Source: Polynucleobacter sp. MWH-Braz-FAM2G
Lineage (GTDB): Bacteria > Pseudomonadota > Gammaproteobacteria > Burkholderiales > Burkholderiaceae
Assembly: GCF_018687635.1 (NCBI RefSeq)
Contig: NZ_CP061300.1
Coordinates: 1,261,424-1,325,423, forward strand
Reading direction: 5' to 3'
DNA: 64,000 nucleotides
The position numbers and the translations under genes were made by a program. This document shows positions 1 to 8,858 of this stretch, piece after piece; the stretch's first letter is position 1; each line of letters begins with the position of its first letter. Below the pieces are notes generated by a model. That model was not told the DNA's origin. It ran no database searches and was given only the letters and a program-made list of their open reading frames with translations.

Positions 1-128
1 CCACGCGTGCGTCAACGTGCAAGGTATAAGTGAGACTACCCTCATCATCTACCTTACCGCTGCCAGTGTGCAAGCTATCACTAGAGATGCTCACAAACAC
101 ACGGTCATCTTCTACGGTGAAGGTGTCA
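1..128 (-). repeat. Adhesin tandem repeat, copy 2 (partial)
   Basis: These 128 bases are identical to 415-542. The two copies are 414 bp (138 codons) apart and in frame within the adhesin gene. Identity ends abruptly after GGTGTCA at 128 and 542. The copy continues past the left edge. Confidence 0.9.
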
Positions 129-1606
129 CTAATTGCGCCACCACCATTACCGATGCCGATAGTGTAATCCGCACCAACTTCAGTGCCAGGATGGCCAGCA
201 ATCAATGAGGCAAAGCTCGTACCATTGCTGTCGGTAGCTGTACCAATATCTTCAACAGTGATGATAAATTTCTTGCCATGGGCTTCATCGGCAGAGACAG
301 TAAAGCTTGGTGACTCGCTATTTAATGCGACATACTTAAAGGTGTCAGTGCTTGCATCAGTACCATCAATATGCACACGAACTTTGGCGTATTCATTTGA
401 ACCAATCGTTGCGTCCACGCGTGCGTCAACGTGCAAGGTATAAGTGAGACTACCCTCATCATCTACCTTACCGCTGCCAGTGTGCAAGCTATCACTAGAG
501 ATGCTCACAAACACACGGTCATCTTCTACGGTGAAGGTGTCAGGGTTGCTTGTAGTGTTACCGCCAAATAAATGGTTTAGTTGTGGGCCAGTACCAGTGT
601 AATTGTCTGGATTATCGAGTCCTGATGGAGGTGTTCCAGCATTCAGTGTATACAGCTGTGTGCTATCAACATACACAGAGAATTGATGTCCATGCAACTC
701 ATCTGTTGGAATGGTAATTGTTGTACTTGGATTTGTTACCTGAACAAATTGATAGGTAGTTGTGTTTGTAGTCTGATCAACAATCACAACACGCGCATAT
801 GAATTTGGCTCTAGTAAAGTTCCGCCAGTATCAATTTTTAATGTGTAAGTTAAATTTGCTTCATCATCAACTTTGCCGCCTTGATGACCATTTACTACGC
901 CATCTGGATTCAATGTGACGGTGATGCTATGTAACTCTGGAATACCGGATGTAATTTCATTGGGATTAACAGGTGAACCAGGAGGCACATCTGGGTTGGT
1001 AGGATCAGTTGGATCTAGTGGCACCTTAGTATTATTTGGCGCAGGATTTGTGCCAGCAGGAGGGGTTGGCGAACCACCCTCACCGCCATTACCTTGACCT
1101 CCATTTGCACCTTGAGCACCTTCGCCGCCTTGAACACCAGGTTGACCACCATTAGGACCACCAGGTCTAGTTGCTCCCGTTTGACCACCAGTATTGCCAC
1201 CTCTATTTCCGCCACCAGGGGGAGGATTCACAGCATCGGCAGATTGTTGTGTAGCAGTTTCTGCGCCGCCATTAGCACCATTGTTACTTCCACCGTCGTT
1301 TCTAATGGTGCCATTGATATTGGAATTGGAGCCAGGACCCGCACCATTGACACCAGCGCCATCAAGACCTGAGTCTTGCCCTGCGCTGGTGTAATTGGGG
1401 CGAGCGTCATTCGTTCCTGTTCCCGCGTTATACAAACTTGGACCATCAGGAGCTGGCGTACTTTGTGGCGTGACGTTGGAATTTGAACCGGCAGTTTGCG
1501 GGCCAACGCCTTCAGACCCTTGCGGCTGTTGCTGCAAGGAGGTCATATTATCTAGATGCTGAGCATCCTCAGCATGTTGTTGTACGTTGGTATTTGCGTC
1601 AGCCAT
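1..1606 (-). CDS. Large repeat adhesin, N-terminal part (gene truncated by window edge)
   Basis: An uninterrupted reading frame starts at ATG 1606 (MADANTNVQQ) behind a purine-rich AGAGAGAG ribosome site and runs off the left edge, giving 535 codons without a stop. There is no signal peptide, as expected for a type I secretion substrate whose signal is C-terminal. Residues about 1-220 are low-complexity and rich in Gly, Asn, Gln and Pro. After that come Ig-like adhesin domains of about 138 residues: one diverged copy (about residues 228-340), one full copy and the start of a third. Each contains a motif such as KVDDEGSLTYTL. The gene lies 162 bp downstream of a FecR gene and in the same orientation as a complete type I exporter, so it is the likely cargo. 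The product is inferred to be a biofilm or surface adhesin. The C-terminus with any RTX repeats is not visible. Confidence 0.8.
   Translation of the reverse strand, partial: MADANTNVQQHAEDAQHLDNMTSLQQQPQGSEGVGPQTAGSNSNVTPQSTPAPDGPSLYNAGTGTNDARPNYTSAGQDSGLDGAGVNGAGPGSNSNINGTIRNDGGSNNGANGGAETATQQSADAVNPPPGGGNRGGNTGGQTGATRPGGPNGGQPGVQGGEGAQGANGGQGNGGEGGSPTPPAGTNPAPNNTKVPLDPTDPTNPDVPPGSPVNPNEITSGIPELHSITVTLNPDGVVNGHQGGKVDDEANLTYTLKIDTGGTLLEPNSYARVVIVDQTTNTTTYQFVQVTNPSTTITIPTDELHGHQFSVYVDSTQLYTLNAGTPPSGLDNPDNYTGTGPQLNHLFGGNTTSNPDTFTVEDDRVFVSISSDSLHTGSGKVDDEGSLTYTLHVDARVDATIGSNEYAKVRVHIDGTDASTDTFKYVALNSESPSFTVSADEAHGKKFIITVEDIGTATDSNGTSFASLIAGHPGTEVGADYTIGIGNGGGAISDTFTVEDDRVFVSISSDSLHTGSGKVDDEGSLTYTLHVDARV
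415..542 (-). repeat. Adhesin tandem repeat, copy 1
   Basis: These bases are identical to 1-128, with a 414-bp period. The encoded segment includes TFTVEDDRVFVSISSDSLHT. Perfect identity at nucleotide level, including third codon positions, points to recent duplication or gene conversion between adhesin domains. Confidence 0.9.
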
Positions 1607-1697
1607 GGCGGTCTCTCTCTTAATCAAGAATGGGGTACAAAACCCCTGTTTACGCCACTACTCTATGCTCTACTCAATTTACCTACAATTGGAAAAT

Positions 1698-1711
1698 AGG
1701 TTATATAACCT
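1698..1711. promoter_or_regulatory. Perfect 14-bp palindrome upstream of the adhesin gene
   Basis: AGGTTATATAACCT is a perfect palindrome about 92 bp upstream of the adhesin start, in the 162-bp gap after the FecR gene. It sits in an AT-rich stretch that could hold a promoter. It may be an operator, but no known consensus is claimed. A small GGGGT/ACCCC hairpin (1632-1646) lies between it and the ribosome site. Confidence 0.35.
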
Positions 1712-1768
1712 TAGTTATAAGTATAGCAATTTTATATAGCTTAGATGCAGTTTCAGGCTTGGATGTGA

Positions 1769-3538
1769 CTATCGCTTGAAGACTGCTACACCCTGCACTA
1801 CATTACCGCTAGAGCTGAAGTTATAAGAAAGCCCCGCAGCCTGGGCCACAGGTGAATTTCCATAGAAAACCACTTGGCCGGTACCGTTACAAGCTGAGGT
1901 ACATACTGGGTTAGAACCGCTAGTCTTAATAGCAGTTACGTTAACGTTATTGCTAGCAGCAGAAGCACTCAAACCACCCGAAATGCCCATATTTAGGAAG
2001 GCATAACCAGAGGGCTGATTGGTATAGAGATTCATATTGCCGGTAATTTGATTGCTCGCAAAATTAGCCGTTAAATTGCCACCCGTAACCGCCCAAACAG
2101 CACCCGGTACCGAAGAAACATAAGTTGGAGTGGTTGCACCAACCAATGAGAAGTTCAGAGTTACTGGACCCAAGTTTTGCAATAAGTTAGGATTGGTCCG
2201 TTCACCCACGATGAAATGAAATCCATTATCAGCAGGCATCGCAATTAAATTGCCACTGTTGTAGTCAGCAACGATCACATTGCCGTTTGCCCAACGACCC
2301 CAAGAAACAACTCCAGCTAGATTTCCTCCATCCAATTGCTGGGCTGTTCCAATTGAAAAAAGCACCGGTACCGAGGTACCGACCACTGTATAGCCTGGCG
2401 GTAAATTAATTTGAGTGACATAAGTATTAATGCCGCTACCAGCCACGTTAATTTGATTCAATCCCGTAGCAGGCAAGGTAGTAGGCGGATTGGAATCAGT
2501 AGAAACATTATGCGGCGGCAAGCCATCAATTGTCTGAATGGGTCCAGTAGGCCAAGTTTCAGCCTTCTGCAAATAGTATGAATAAGTTGCAGGAATTGGC
2601 GCCTTACCATCCCCTTCGGGTTTGTTATAGAGCTGGGATTCATATGGAGCAAAAGGCGATATTCCAGTTGCTAGGTACGGAGATGGATTCACAACCACAC
2701 CCATCATCATTGGCAAGGGTGAACTGGGTGTGGAAACTTGCTCATCCGCTCCTTTGGCTGGCGGACTTACTGCTACTGCCAAAGCTGGGATATCGGTTGC
2801 ATTACCTCTGCCTTTAGGCTTGGCGCTCTTTTGTCCAGCTAAGGGGTCAGGCAAGAAGTTGGGTGGTTGGGATAAACGCTTCGCTTGAGAATTATCATCC
2901 GCCACATAAGCGTATTGATCCACCCCCAAAGACTCAGTACCCGCTTTGTTCTTGATGGTAATTTGACCTTCAAACACGCCAGCATACAAACCATCTTTTA
3001 CTGGAGTCTTGTCTAAATTTAAGCAATTACCATCACAATAATTGAGGTTGTATCCAGTACCACGAATACCCACCGTTGCCACAACTGCGTTGACTTGGAG
3101 GTTATCTTTATTCTCACGACCAATAGAACCAGTCACCGCACGCACACCGCCTTTTACTAGGCTGAGATTGGCTTTTTCTGATCCGTCAGACTTGCCGTTG
3201 AATTTGTATTCATTGATCTTAAATTCAGTTTGTGCGCGCAAGGCAATCACTGCTGCATCACTCATCCGAATTTGCGCATTACTGGCGACACCGGTAATCA
3301 CAGAATCGCCCGCTTGCACTGCCGTACCTTTTGGCGCAGGAATCATCTGTCCGCCACGATTAATCTTGACATCACCAATCGACATCAAGAGCCTTCCCGC
3401 TTCGGCATTCGCTTGAGCGTAAGCCTCAGGTGAAATTGAGGTCAACAATAAAGTGATTGCTACTGCAATCACTTTTACAGTGGTAGAGAAGCGAGAGAAG
3501 AATGGGTGCATAAACGATTGACCCCGTAGATACCGCAT
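1769..3538 (-). CDS. FecR-domain secreted protein with C-terminal TbpB-like barrel
   Basis: The chosen start (ATG 3538) overlaps the upstream stop as TGATG and has GGAG 9 nt before it, implying translational coupling. The frame is open to 3583, and ATG 3511 is an alternative. The protein has about 589 residues. It has a signal peptide (core VKVIAVAITLLLTSI, ending near AYAQA), then a FecR domain (roughly residues 40-190) with an ARLLMSIGDVKINRGG-like start and the VGIRGTGYNL motif. A Pro-rich linker follows. The last 105 residues or so contain GGNLTANFASNQITGNMNL and end in YNFSSSGNVVQGVAVFKR, which resembles the C-terminal barrel of TbpB-like surface proteins. No sigma factor or TonB receptor adjoins it, so classical iron signalling is unlikely. 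A peptidoglycan or surface role is inferred. Confidence 0.7.
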   Translation of the reverse strand: MRYLRGQSFMHPFFSRFSTTVKVIAVAITLLLTSISPEAYAQANAEAGRLLMSIGDVKINRGGQMIPAPKGTAVQAGDSVITGVASNAQIRMSDAAVIALRAQTEFKINEYKFNGKSDGSEKANLSLVKGGVRAVTGSIGRENKDNLQVNAVVATVGIRGTGYNLNYCDGNCLNLDKTPVKDGLYAGVFEGQITIKNKAGTESLGVDQYAYVADDNSQAKRLSQPPNFLPDPLAGQKSAKPKGRGNATDIPALAVAVSPPAKGADEQVSTPSSPLPMMMGVVVNPSPYLATGISPFAPYESQLYNKPEGDGKAPIPATYSYYLQKAETWPTGPIQTIDGLPPHNVSTDSNPPTTLPATGLNQINVAGSGINTYVTQINLPPGYTVVGTSVPVLFSIGTAQQLDGGNLAGVVSWGRWANGNVIVADYNSGNLIAMPADNGFHFIVGERTNPNLLQNLGPVTLNFSLVGATTPTYVSSVPGAVWAVTGGNLTANFASNQITGNMNLYTNQPSGYAFLNMGISGGLSASAASNNVNVTAIKTSGSNPVCTSACNGTGQVVFYGNSPVAQAAGLSYNFSSSGNVVQGVAVFKR

Positions 3539-4905
3539 CAGTTCGAACTCCAATCGTAGCGTAGTTTTAACGCGCCTGTCCATTGCTGATATGAATATAG
3601 GGGTAAATTAGAGCTATTGTTGTAATAAGTGGCTTCTAAACGTGCGCTCAACTCTTTAGTAAGCTTATATTGCAGAACGCCATTACCCGAGAGAAGGTTA
3701 TCGCTGCGACCTTGTTGATAAACAATATCCGGCGCCTGGTAGTTACTACGCGCATAACCAACACCTAGCGTCACGCCCCATTTATCTGTTGGCACCACAC
3801 TCAACTGTAAAGTTCCCCCACCGATATGACGTGCAAGGTCGGGTCGATTAGAGGTATTAATTTGACTTGCATAGTTGGCACCAACATCGACCACTGGTTT
3901 CCAACGTGTTGTTGGAAACGCTTTGCGGTAACCGACCGTTCCTACATTGAGTGTCGAGTCATAAGCACTATATTGACTAGAGTAATTCATGCGCGTACTG
4001 CCGCCACCCAACATAATGGATTGCGTTTCAGTTAATTGACGCACGTATTCAGCACCGCCACCGCCAGTATTTGGTACAGGAACTTGGTCCAACTTTGCCA
4101 AACTTCCAAAAGCAACAACCTTATACAAGTTTGGGCCATCAGCATACTTCACACCAGTTGTCGCATTAGTGACATCTAAGTTATATCCGCTAATTTGAGA
4201 ATAGCGTTGCTGACTAGAATTGACGCTAACAAAAGCGCTCACATTGGTATACAGAGGAACCACTGCATTAGCACCAACGCTGCCATATGAGAATACTGAG
4301 TGTTGAGGTAGTGCCGTAGGAGACAGGAACACGGGACCCCAATACGGCAAAATAATGTTGTTAATTGCTGCGGCGGTATTGACGTTGCTGTTATAACCAG
4401 CACCCAGCTCTATATAAGCACCATACACTGGCTTATAACGTCCTTCTTTTTCTTTGATGGCATCTAGGTAAGTATTGACAGTTGCAACTACACCAGCAGG
4501 TGGCTGACGTTTTTTAACTTCTTCAAATTCTTCTTTTGCTCGTTGATATTCACCGAGAGCAAAGTAGGCACGAGCAAGCTCTAGACGCACTAGATCATTA
4601 TTAGGGTCAACTAACAATACACGCTCTAGCGAAAGCACACCAAGAGAGATTCTGCCAGAATCGACAGCAGCAACTCCATAGTAATAATCAAATAAGGTAT
4701 CGCCCATTAATTCTGGATGCTGATTACCCAGCTCATAGGCCTCTTTTGCTTTTCCCTTTTCAATTAATACCTTCATCTCATCTGGTATGGCTGCCAGAGA
4801 TAAATTCGCTCCTACTGAAAATAATACGCAGCAGCTTATCTGCAATATGTTGCGCAGATTCTGACTACGAGATCTTTTCTGAAGAAGGTGAAAAATGTTT
4901 AGCAC
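3538..4905 (-). CDS. TPR plus outer-membrane beta-barrel protein, Slam/DUF560-like
   Basis: This 455-residue protein uses a GTG start 16 nt after the upstream stop. An in-frame TAA just upstream excludes longer starts, and no good Shine-Dalgarno is visible. A signal peptide (about residues 19-38, ending SLAA) is followed by TPR-like helices (about 40-155, for example LVRLELARAYFALGEYQRAKEEFEEV). The rest (about 160-455) is rich in alternating beta strands with Gly and aromatic residues, and ends in LKLRYDWSSN. This TPR plus barrel layout and size match Slam (surface lipoprotein assembly modulator, type XI secretion) and related DUF560 porins. The coupled downstream FecR protein could be its client. 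Family assignment is by architecture, so a generic TPR porin remains possible. Confidence 0.65.
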   Translation of the reverse strand: MLNIFHLLQKRSRSQNLRNILQISCCVLFSVGANLSLAAIPDEMKVLIEKGKAKEAYELGNQHPELMGDTLFDYYYGVAAVDSGRISLGVLSLERVLLVDPNNDLVRLELARAYFALGEYQRAKEEFEEVKKRQPPAGVVATVNTYLDAIKEKEGRYKPVYGAYIELGAGYNSNVNTAAAINNIILPYWGPVFLSPTALPQHSVFSYGSVGANAVVPLYTNVSAFVSVNSSQQRYSQISGYNLDVTNATTGVKYADGPNLYKVVAFGSLAKLDQVPVPNTGGGGAEYVRQLTETQSIMLGGGSTRMNYSSQYSAYDSTLNVGTVGYRKAFPTTRWKPVVDVGANYASQINTSNRPDLARHIGGGTLQLSVVPTDKWGVTLGVGYARSNYQAPDIVYQQGRSDNLLSGNGVLQYKLTKELSARLEATYYNNSSNLPLYSYQQWTGALKLRYDWSSN

Positions 4906-4921
4906 GAGATGAGAAAGTGAA

Positions 4922-5851
4922 TTAATTTAAATAAGGATCTTTTAATACTTTTTTATAACATTGTATAAATTCGGTGTGTCGCTGATCAAACTCGGCACAA
5001 CGGGATGCTACCTTTAAAGTGCGACGATGTAATTCATCTTTATCCATATGATATGGGCCTTTGATGTCTTCATATAATTGAGCGCGTTTCGTCAAATAAT
5101 TGGAATCAAATCCACTTAAGCCATATAAAACAATTTCTTGACTACTCAAACGGTAAACACCCTTGTATTGATGCGCTTGCATTGCCTGAAATAAATCTGG
5201 AGGCATGCCCATCTCGGCAAAATAAGCCGCTAAAGAACTTTCAAAGTTTTCCAAGAGACGTTTAGCCGATGGATTGGAGTTCACATCCACTTCTTTGAGT
5301 ATCTTGGCATTATTGTCGCTTACAGTAATGCGACCACGATGAATACCAATCGTATAAGCAGGTGCAGCACGCACTACCCCACTAGCCAATACTAAGATGC
5401 AAGCACTGGCACACTGTCCAGTAACAAAAGTATGGGCATTGGCTTTACGTAATAAACGCCCCATCTCCATGGCAGCCATACCATCGCCACCAGCAGAATC
5501 TAATAAAACTATCAATCCTGCTGGAATAGGATCGCCCTTCACCTTGGGTAATGCTTGCTTTAGAGAGGCTAAGGTGTTTTTAGAGATAGGGCCCTGAATA
5601 CCAATCACTACAGCCCGATCGCCATTGTCATCTACTAAAGGTGCAGATTGATTAACGGATTCTGCTTTAGTTGCATCAACAGAAGACTTGTTATTTTCAG
5701 CATCTAATACGATTGCATAGGGGAAAGTATCGCTTTCTCCTAATGGTAGATGTTTTGCATTTGCGTTGAAATTACAAAATAAGACCAAGCAAGCAGTCAC
5801 TGCCAAATATGTAGCAAATTGATTGGAGTGTTTCATGAAAGACGCACTCAT
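4922..5851 (-). CDS. Periplasmic ClpP/crotonase-fold protein
   Basis: This 309-residue protein starts with an ATGA overlap on the upstream regulator gene (M6 is an alternative start). An N-terminal signal peptide (core YLAVTACLVLFCNFNA) implies export. The middle has the ClpP/SppA-like fold signature: VVIGIQGPIS, then LIVLLDSAGGDGMAAMEMGR (oxyanion-type GG), then TGQCASACILVLASG with a candidate nucleophile Ser, then GIHRG with a candidate His. The C-terminal part has two conserved-looking Cys (SRCAEF, IQCYKK). The family includes membrane and periplasmic serine peptidases that often act in secretion or stress. Position inside an adhesin/exporter operon suggests processing or quality control of a surface protein, but no substrate can be named. 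Confidence 0.7.
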   Translation of the reverse strand: MSASFMKHSNQFATYLAVTACLVLFCNFNANAKHLPLGESDTFPYAIVLDAENNKSSVDATKAESVNQSAPLVDDNGDRAVVIGIQGPISKNTLASLKQALPKVKGDPIPAGLIVLLDSAGGDGMAAMEMGRLLRKANAHTFVTGQCASACILVLASGVVRAAPAYTIGIHRGRITVSDNNAKILKEVDVNSNPSAKRLLENFESSLAAYFAEMGMPPDLFQAMQAHQYKGVYRLSSQEIVLYGLSGFDSNYLTKRAQLYEDIKGPYHMDKDELHRRTLKVASRCAEFDQRHTEFIQCYKKVLKDPYLN

Positions 5852-7572
5852 GCTTTAGCAACCTCTAAAGGCATTGCTTCTAAATGACGAATAGCATCAA
5901 TAGTGGAAACATCTCTAAAGTCAAATCCACCATTAACACCAGGAACTATCAAACCAAAACTCGTTAGCTCATGAATTGCAGATTGAGCTTTGTGATGGGA
6001 GTCGCATTCCTGCGTAATAGATTCCGCAAGAGAGATCTCAGGATTATTGACAGCCTTTGTCAAAATATTTCGCGCAGAATCTGAAAGACTGTCCAACATA
6101 ACTTGAAAGTCGAGCTGAATACCTTCAGGAAATACCGCACTCTCTGGTTGCGTCATCGTAAATGTACGAGAGAAAGGTTGTTCCGTTGGTCGTGAACCCA
6201 ATAGACGCGCACAGGTTTGACGATTTCCGGTCTGCGGTAAATTTGCGGCGACGATAATAATCGGCCTAGCAGCAAGTAAATCAATGCCAGCATCGCCTAG
6301 AAGCATTTTGAAGGAATCTAAAGTTTTGAGTCCATAGAGCTCAACCATCAAGGGCGCTGTTTGGGCGATTTGACTCAATAAGCCAGCGATTCTCTCACCC
6401 GCGGTGTTATAGATCTTTTTCTCTTCTAAACCAAGCGCATCAAAAAAGACTTCAATTTGCGTAGAGTAACTAGCCAGCAGACGATCGCGACGATGATTAT
6501 TTGGCGCTCTTAAACGCAGTAGCTGTATACCTCTTGCATGCGCAAAGTTCCCCATTGCGTCCATCAAGGAACTAGCTGCTAATGGAGGCCATGACTCCAC
6601 GGACAACCATTGCGCAACGCCTTCTTGAACGCTATCGCAAATTCTGCTCATGAATGGCAAGCCACCCCATTGCAAACTGCTATCCACTAAGGCCGCTTTA
6701 CTCGGACCAATCGCACAAATCTCACCCACATTACGCAGCTCAATGGTTTTGCCACCATCACGGGTACGAATGTCTAGCCAAGGTAAAGAATGAGGAGAAA
6801 GCTTTTTCGTCAAGAAATCAGAAAGAGGGCGGCGCAAAATCTTGGAGTGCTGAGCTAGCAGCATCGCTTTGCGATAAGCATCGGCAGCATAGAGATTTTC
6901 TATACCCTCTTCTACCAATTCAGGATGAGAGGCCACTCCAATACCTAAATCAACTTTGCCTGAAAGTGAAGCAAGATTTTTCGCTACATAACGTGCCATC
7001 CACTCTGACATGTATTGAGCAAAATAAGCCGCTCTATCACTATCATCTAAATGGGCTCTAGGATGACCAAACCAAGCAACCAAACTTCCATCGGGAGAGA
7101 TGGAAAGTCGACCATCCAAGCTATCGAGCAAACTCTCTGCTTGCTTTTGTAAATCCACTAAAAAATGATTTCTGACAGCAATCGAGTCAAAACTACTGGC
7201 GGAAGCGACAAAGTCTGGCAACGCCAAACTCACGGCGGAGATTAGCCGCCACTGATATCGTTCTGCTTTTTTGGCGCTGGACCCGCCCTTGGTTGTAGGA
7301 CTTTTATGCGAGACATGATCCGCATGTCGACTATTGCCATTGCTAGTCTTCAGCAACTGTTCTGCAACCACCGCTGCTTTTGCACGACTCACAACACCCA
7401 GTTTTTTAAACAAAACAAATAAGTGTTGTTTTACTGTCCCCTGTTCTATAGAAAGATCAGCGGCAATCTCCTTATTACTCTTACCCTCCGCCAACAGCCC
7501 CAATATTTGCTGTTGTCGATCTGATAAAGAAAGGCTTTTATCAGGGCTAGTTTTTAGTGTGGCCATGATCAA
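5848..7572 (-). CDS. LuxR-HTH regulator with degenerate cyclase/STAND-like region
   Basis: This 574-residue cytoplasmic protein starts at ATG 7572 (M3 at 7566 is an alternative). Residues about 15-75 form a LuxR/FixJ-type helix-turn-helix (LSDRQQQILGLLAEGKSNKEIA), unusually at the N-terminus. After a linker, residues about 105-240 resemble the class III cyclase fold of cyclase-ATPase signalling proteins (DGSLVAWFGHPRAHLDDSDRAA, then VDLGIGVASH) but without visible metal-binding aspartates. The later part contains ATPase-like strands (PIIIVAAN) and a C-terminal winged-helix-like end, but no recognisable Walker A. It is therefore probably a non-catalytic, STAND-like sensor regulator. Placement within the operon suggests autoregulation of the adhesin system. 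Confidence 0.65.
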   Translation of the reverse strand: MIMATLKTSPDKSLSLSDRQQQILGLLAEGKSNKEIAADLSIEQGTVKQHLFVLFKKLGVVSRAKAAVVAEQLLKTSNGNSRHADHVSHKSPTTKGGSSAKKAERYQWRLISAVSLALPDFVASASSFDSIAVRNHFLVDLQKQAESLLDSLDGRLSISPDGSLVAWFGHPRAHLDDSDRAAYFAQYMSEWMARYVAKNLASLSGKVDLGIGVASHPELVEEGIENLYAADAYRKAMLLAQHSKILRRPLSDFLTKKLSPHSLPWLDIRTRDGGKTIELRNVGEICAIGPSKAALVDSSLQWGGLPFMSRICDSVQEGVAQWLSVESWPPLAASSLMDAMGNFAHARGIQLLRLRAPNNHRRDRLLASYSTQIEVFFDALGLEEKKIYNTAGERIAGLLSQIAQTAPLMVELYGLKTLDSFKMLLGDAGIDLLAARPIIIVAANLPQTGNRQTCARLLGSRPTEQPFSRTFTMTQPESAVFPEGIQLDFQVMLDSLSDSARNILTKAVNNPEISLAESITQECDSHHKAQSAIHELTSFGLIVPGVNGGFDFRDVSTIDAIRHLEAMPLEVAKA

Positions 7573-7614
7573 TCTACAGAGTAGTCATCAGGAGATGAAA
7601 ACTTCTGCATCGTT

Positions 7615-8820
7615 CTAGCGTTCCCGCATACCTTGTTTGAACGCAACGAAGATTGGGCGCAACAAGTATCTCAATACAGATTGATGATCTGTCACGATAT
7701 CAGCCTGAACTGTCATACCAGGCTCAATTGTCTTATCTTCGCTATTACCTACAAAGGTTTGAGGCAGACTGATGATGACTTTGAAGTATGGCTGTTGCTT
7801 TTCATCTAAAGTGCTATATGAAGACACCATCGACACAGTGCCGTTAATCGTGCCATAGCGCATAAAGTCAAAAGTACCGATCTTGAGTCTAGCAGCTTGA
7901 CCCTTCTTCACGAAACCAATATCAGTAGGTGCAACCCTCACCTCAGCATGCATCTTGCCATCCAAAGGCACTACATTCATTAAGGTAGCGCCTGGAGGAA
8001 CTACGCCACCAACTGTACGGAATTTCAGATCTTGTACAACGCCATCGACTGGAGATAAGACATCTACACGGTCTAAACGATCGCGTAATTTAGTCAACTG
8101 TTCTTCGGTTTGCGCTAATTCTGATGTGGAATTATTTAAATCATCCATATTGGTACGACGGTAGCGCAATAGTTCTGCCTGAGCTTGAGTTAAGCTACGT
8201 TGAGCGTCTAAAGCAGCCACACGGGTTGCCAACTTTTCTTTTGCCAAATCGCTACGAATCGCACTCACTTCACCCAATATCTTAATTTCATTTTGCAACT
8301 GGGTGATTTGATCTTTAGAGGTCTTTAAGGTGAACTCCTGCTCTTTCACCATATCACCATACTCTTCTGGGATTTTTGAAAAATCTGCTGGGCGATCGCT
8401 TAATAGAGCGCGCAAACGCTCTACCCTTGCATATAAACTCCAATACTTAGCCGCTAAGGTTTGGTATTCAGCGCCAGCTTCTGTCGAGTTGAGGCGCATC
8501 AATACCTGACCTTCGGTAACTGTCTGGCCATCCACCACATCAATGGTGGCAATTCTTCCGCCATCCACATGCTGAATAATCTTCACCGCCTGAATCGGCA
8601 TGATCTGACCAGGCGCTACCGCAACGACATCTAAAGTGGCAAACAACGACCATAGAAAGAAAATGCCAATTGCGTAGCAAACCAATTTCACTGTGGTGCG
8701 CATGTAAGCAGGAGGAGCGGCCTCCTCGAGCAATATTGCTTTCGCAACATAGTTGTCAGTGCGCCCGCCCAAAGTTAACTTTGCTTTGTCTTCAGGATTG
8801 GTATCTGGTTGCGTACTCAT
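7615..8820 (-). CDS. HlyD-family type I secretion adaptor (membrane fusion protein)
   Basis: This 401-residue protein bridges the ABC exporter and the TolC-like outer-membrane channel. It has a short cytoplasmic N-terminus, one membrane helix (about 44-64, VKLVCYAIGIFFLWSLFATL), and a biotinyl-lipoyl half-motif (IIQHVDGGRIATIDVVDGQTV). A long coiled-coil hairpin spans about 115-250, and the second lipoyl half follows (DVLSPVDGVVQDLKFRTVGGVV). It ends with the beta-barrel and C-terminal LRYLLRPIF characteristic of LapC/HlyD adaptors. It lies 38 nt downstream of the ABC gene in the same operon. Assignment to the family is firm. The cargo is inferred to be the adhesin. Confidence 0.9.
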   Translation of the reverse strand: MSTQPDTNPEDKAKLTLGGRTDNYVAKAILLEEAAPPAYMRTTVKLVCYAIGIFFLWSLFATLDVVAVAPGQIMPIQAVKIIQHVDGGRIATIDVVDGQTVTEGQVLMRLNSTEAGAEYQTLAAKYWSLYARVERLRALLSDRPADFSKIPEEYGDMVKEQEFTLKTSKDQITQLQNEIKILGEVSAIRSDLAKEKLATRVAALDAQRSLTQAQAELLRYRRTNMDDLNNSTSELAQTEEQLTKLRDRLDRVDVLSPVDGVVQDLKFRTVGGVVPPGATLMNVVPLDGKMHAEVRVAPTDIGFVKKGQAARLKIGTFDFMRYGTINGTVSMVSSYSTLDEKQQPYFKVIISLPQTFVGNSEDKTIEPGMTVQADIVTDHQSVLRYLLRPIFVAFKQGMRER

Positions 8821-8858
8821 AAGATTAACTCTTTTGTTAATAATTAATTAAGACTGCA

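Noticed and set aside
1-542. Direct repeats that could be taken for a CRISPR or noncoding satellite
   Set aside because: The copies are 414 bp apart, multiples of three, and in frame within an open adhesin reading frame; there are no short repeats with unique spacers.
915-1506. Several open frames on both strands in the Gly/Asn-rich stretch
   Set aside because: They are shadows created by low-complexity codons of the adhesin N-terminus and lack ribosome sites or recognisable domains.
1769-3538. FecR anti-sigma regulator of iron uptake
   Set aside because: No ECF sigma factor or TonB receptor adjoins it, and the protein is exported with a long C-terminal beta region, unlike FecR anti-sigma proteins.
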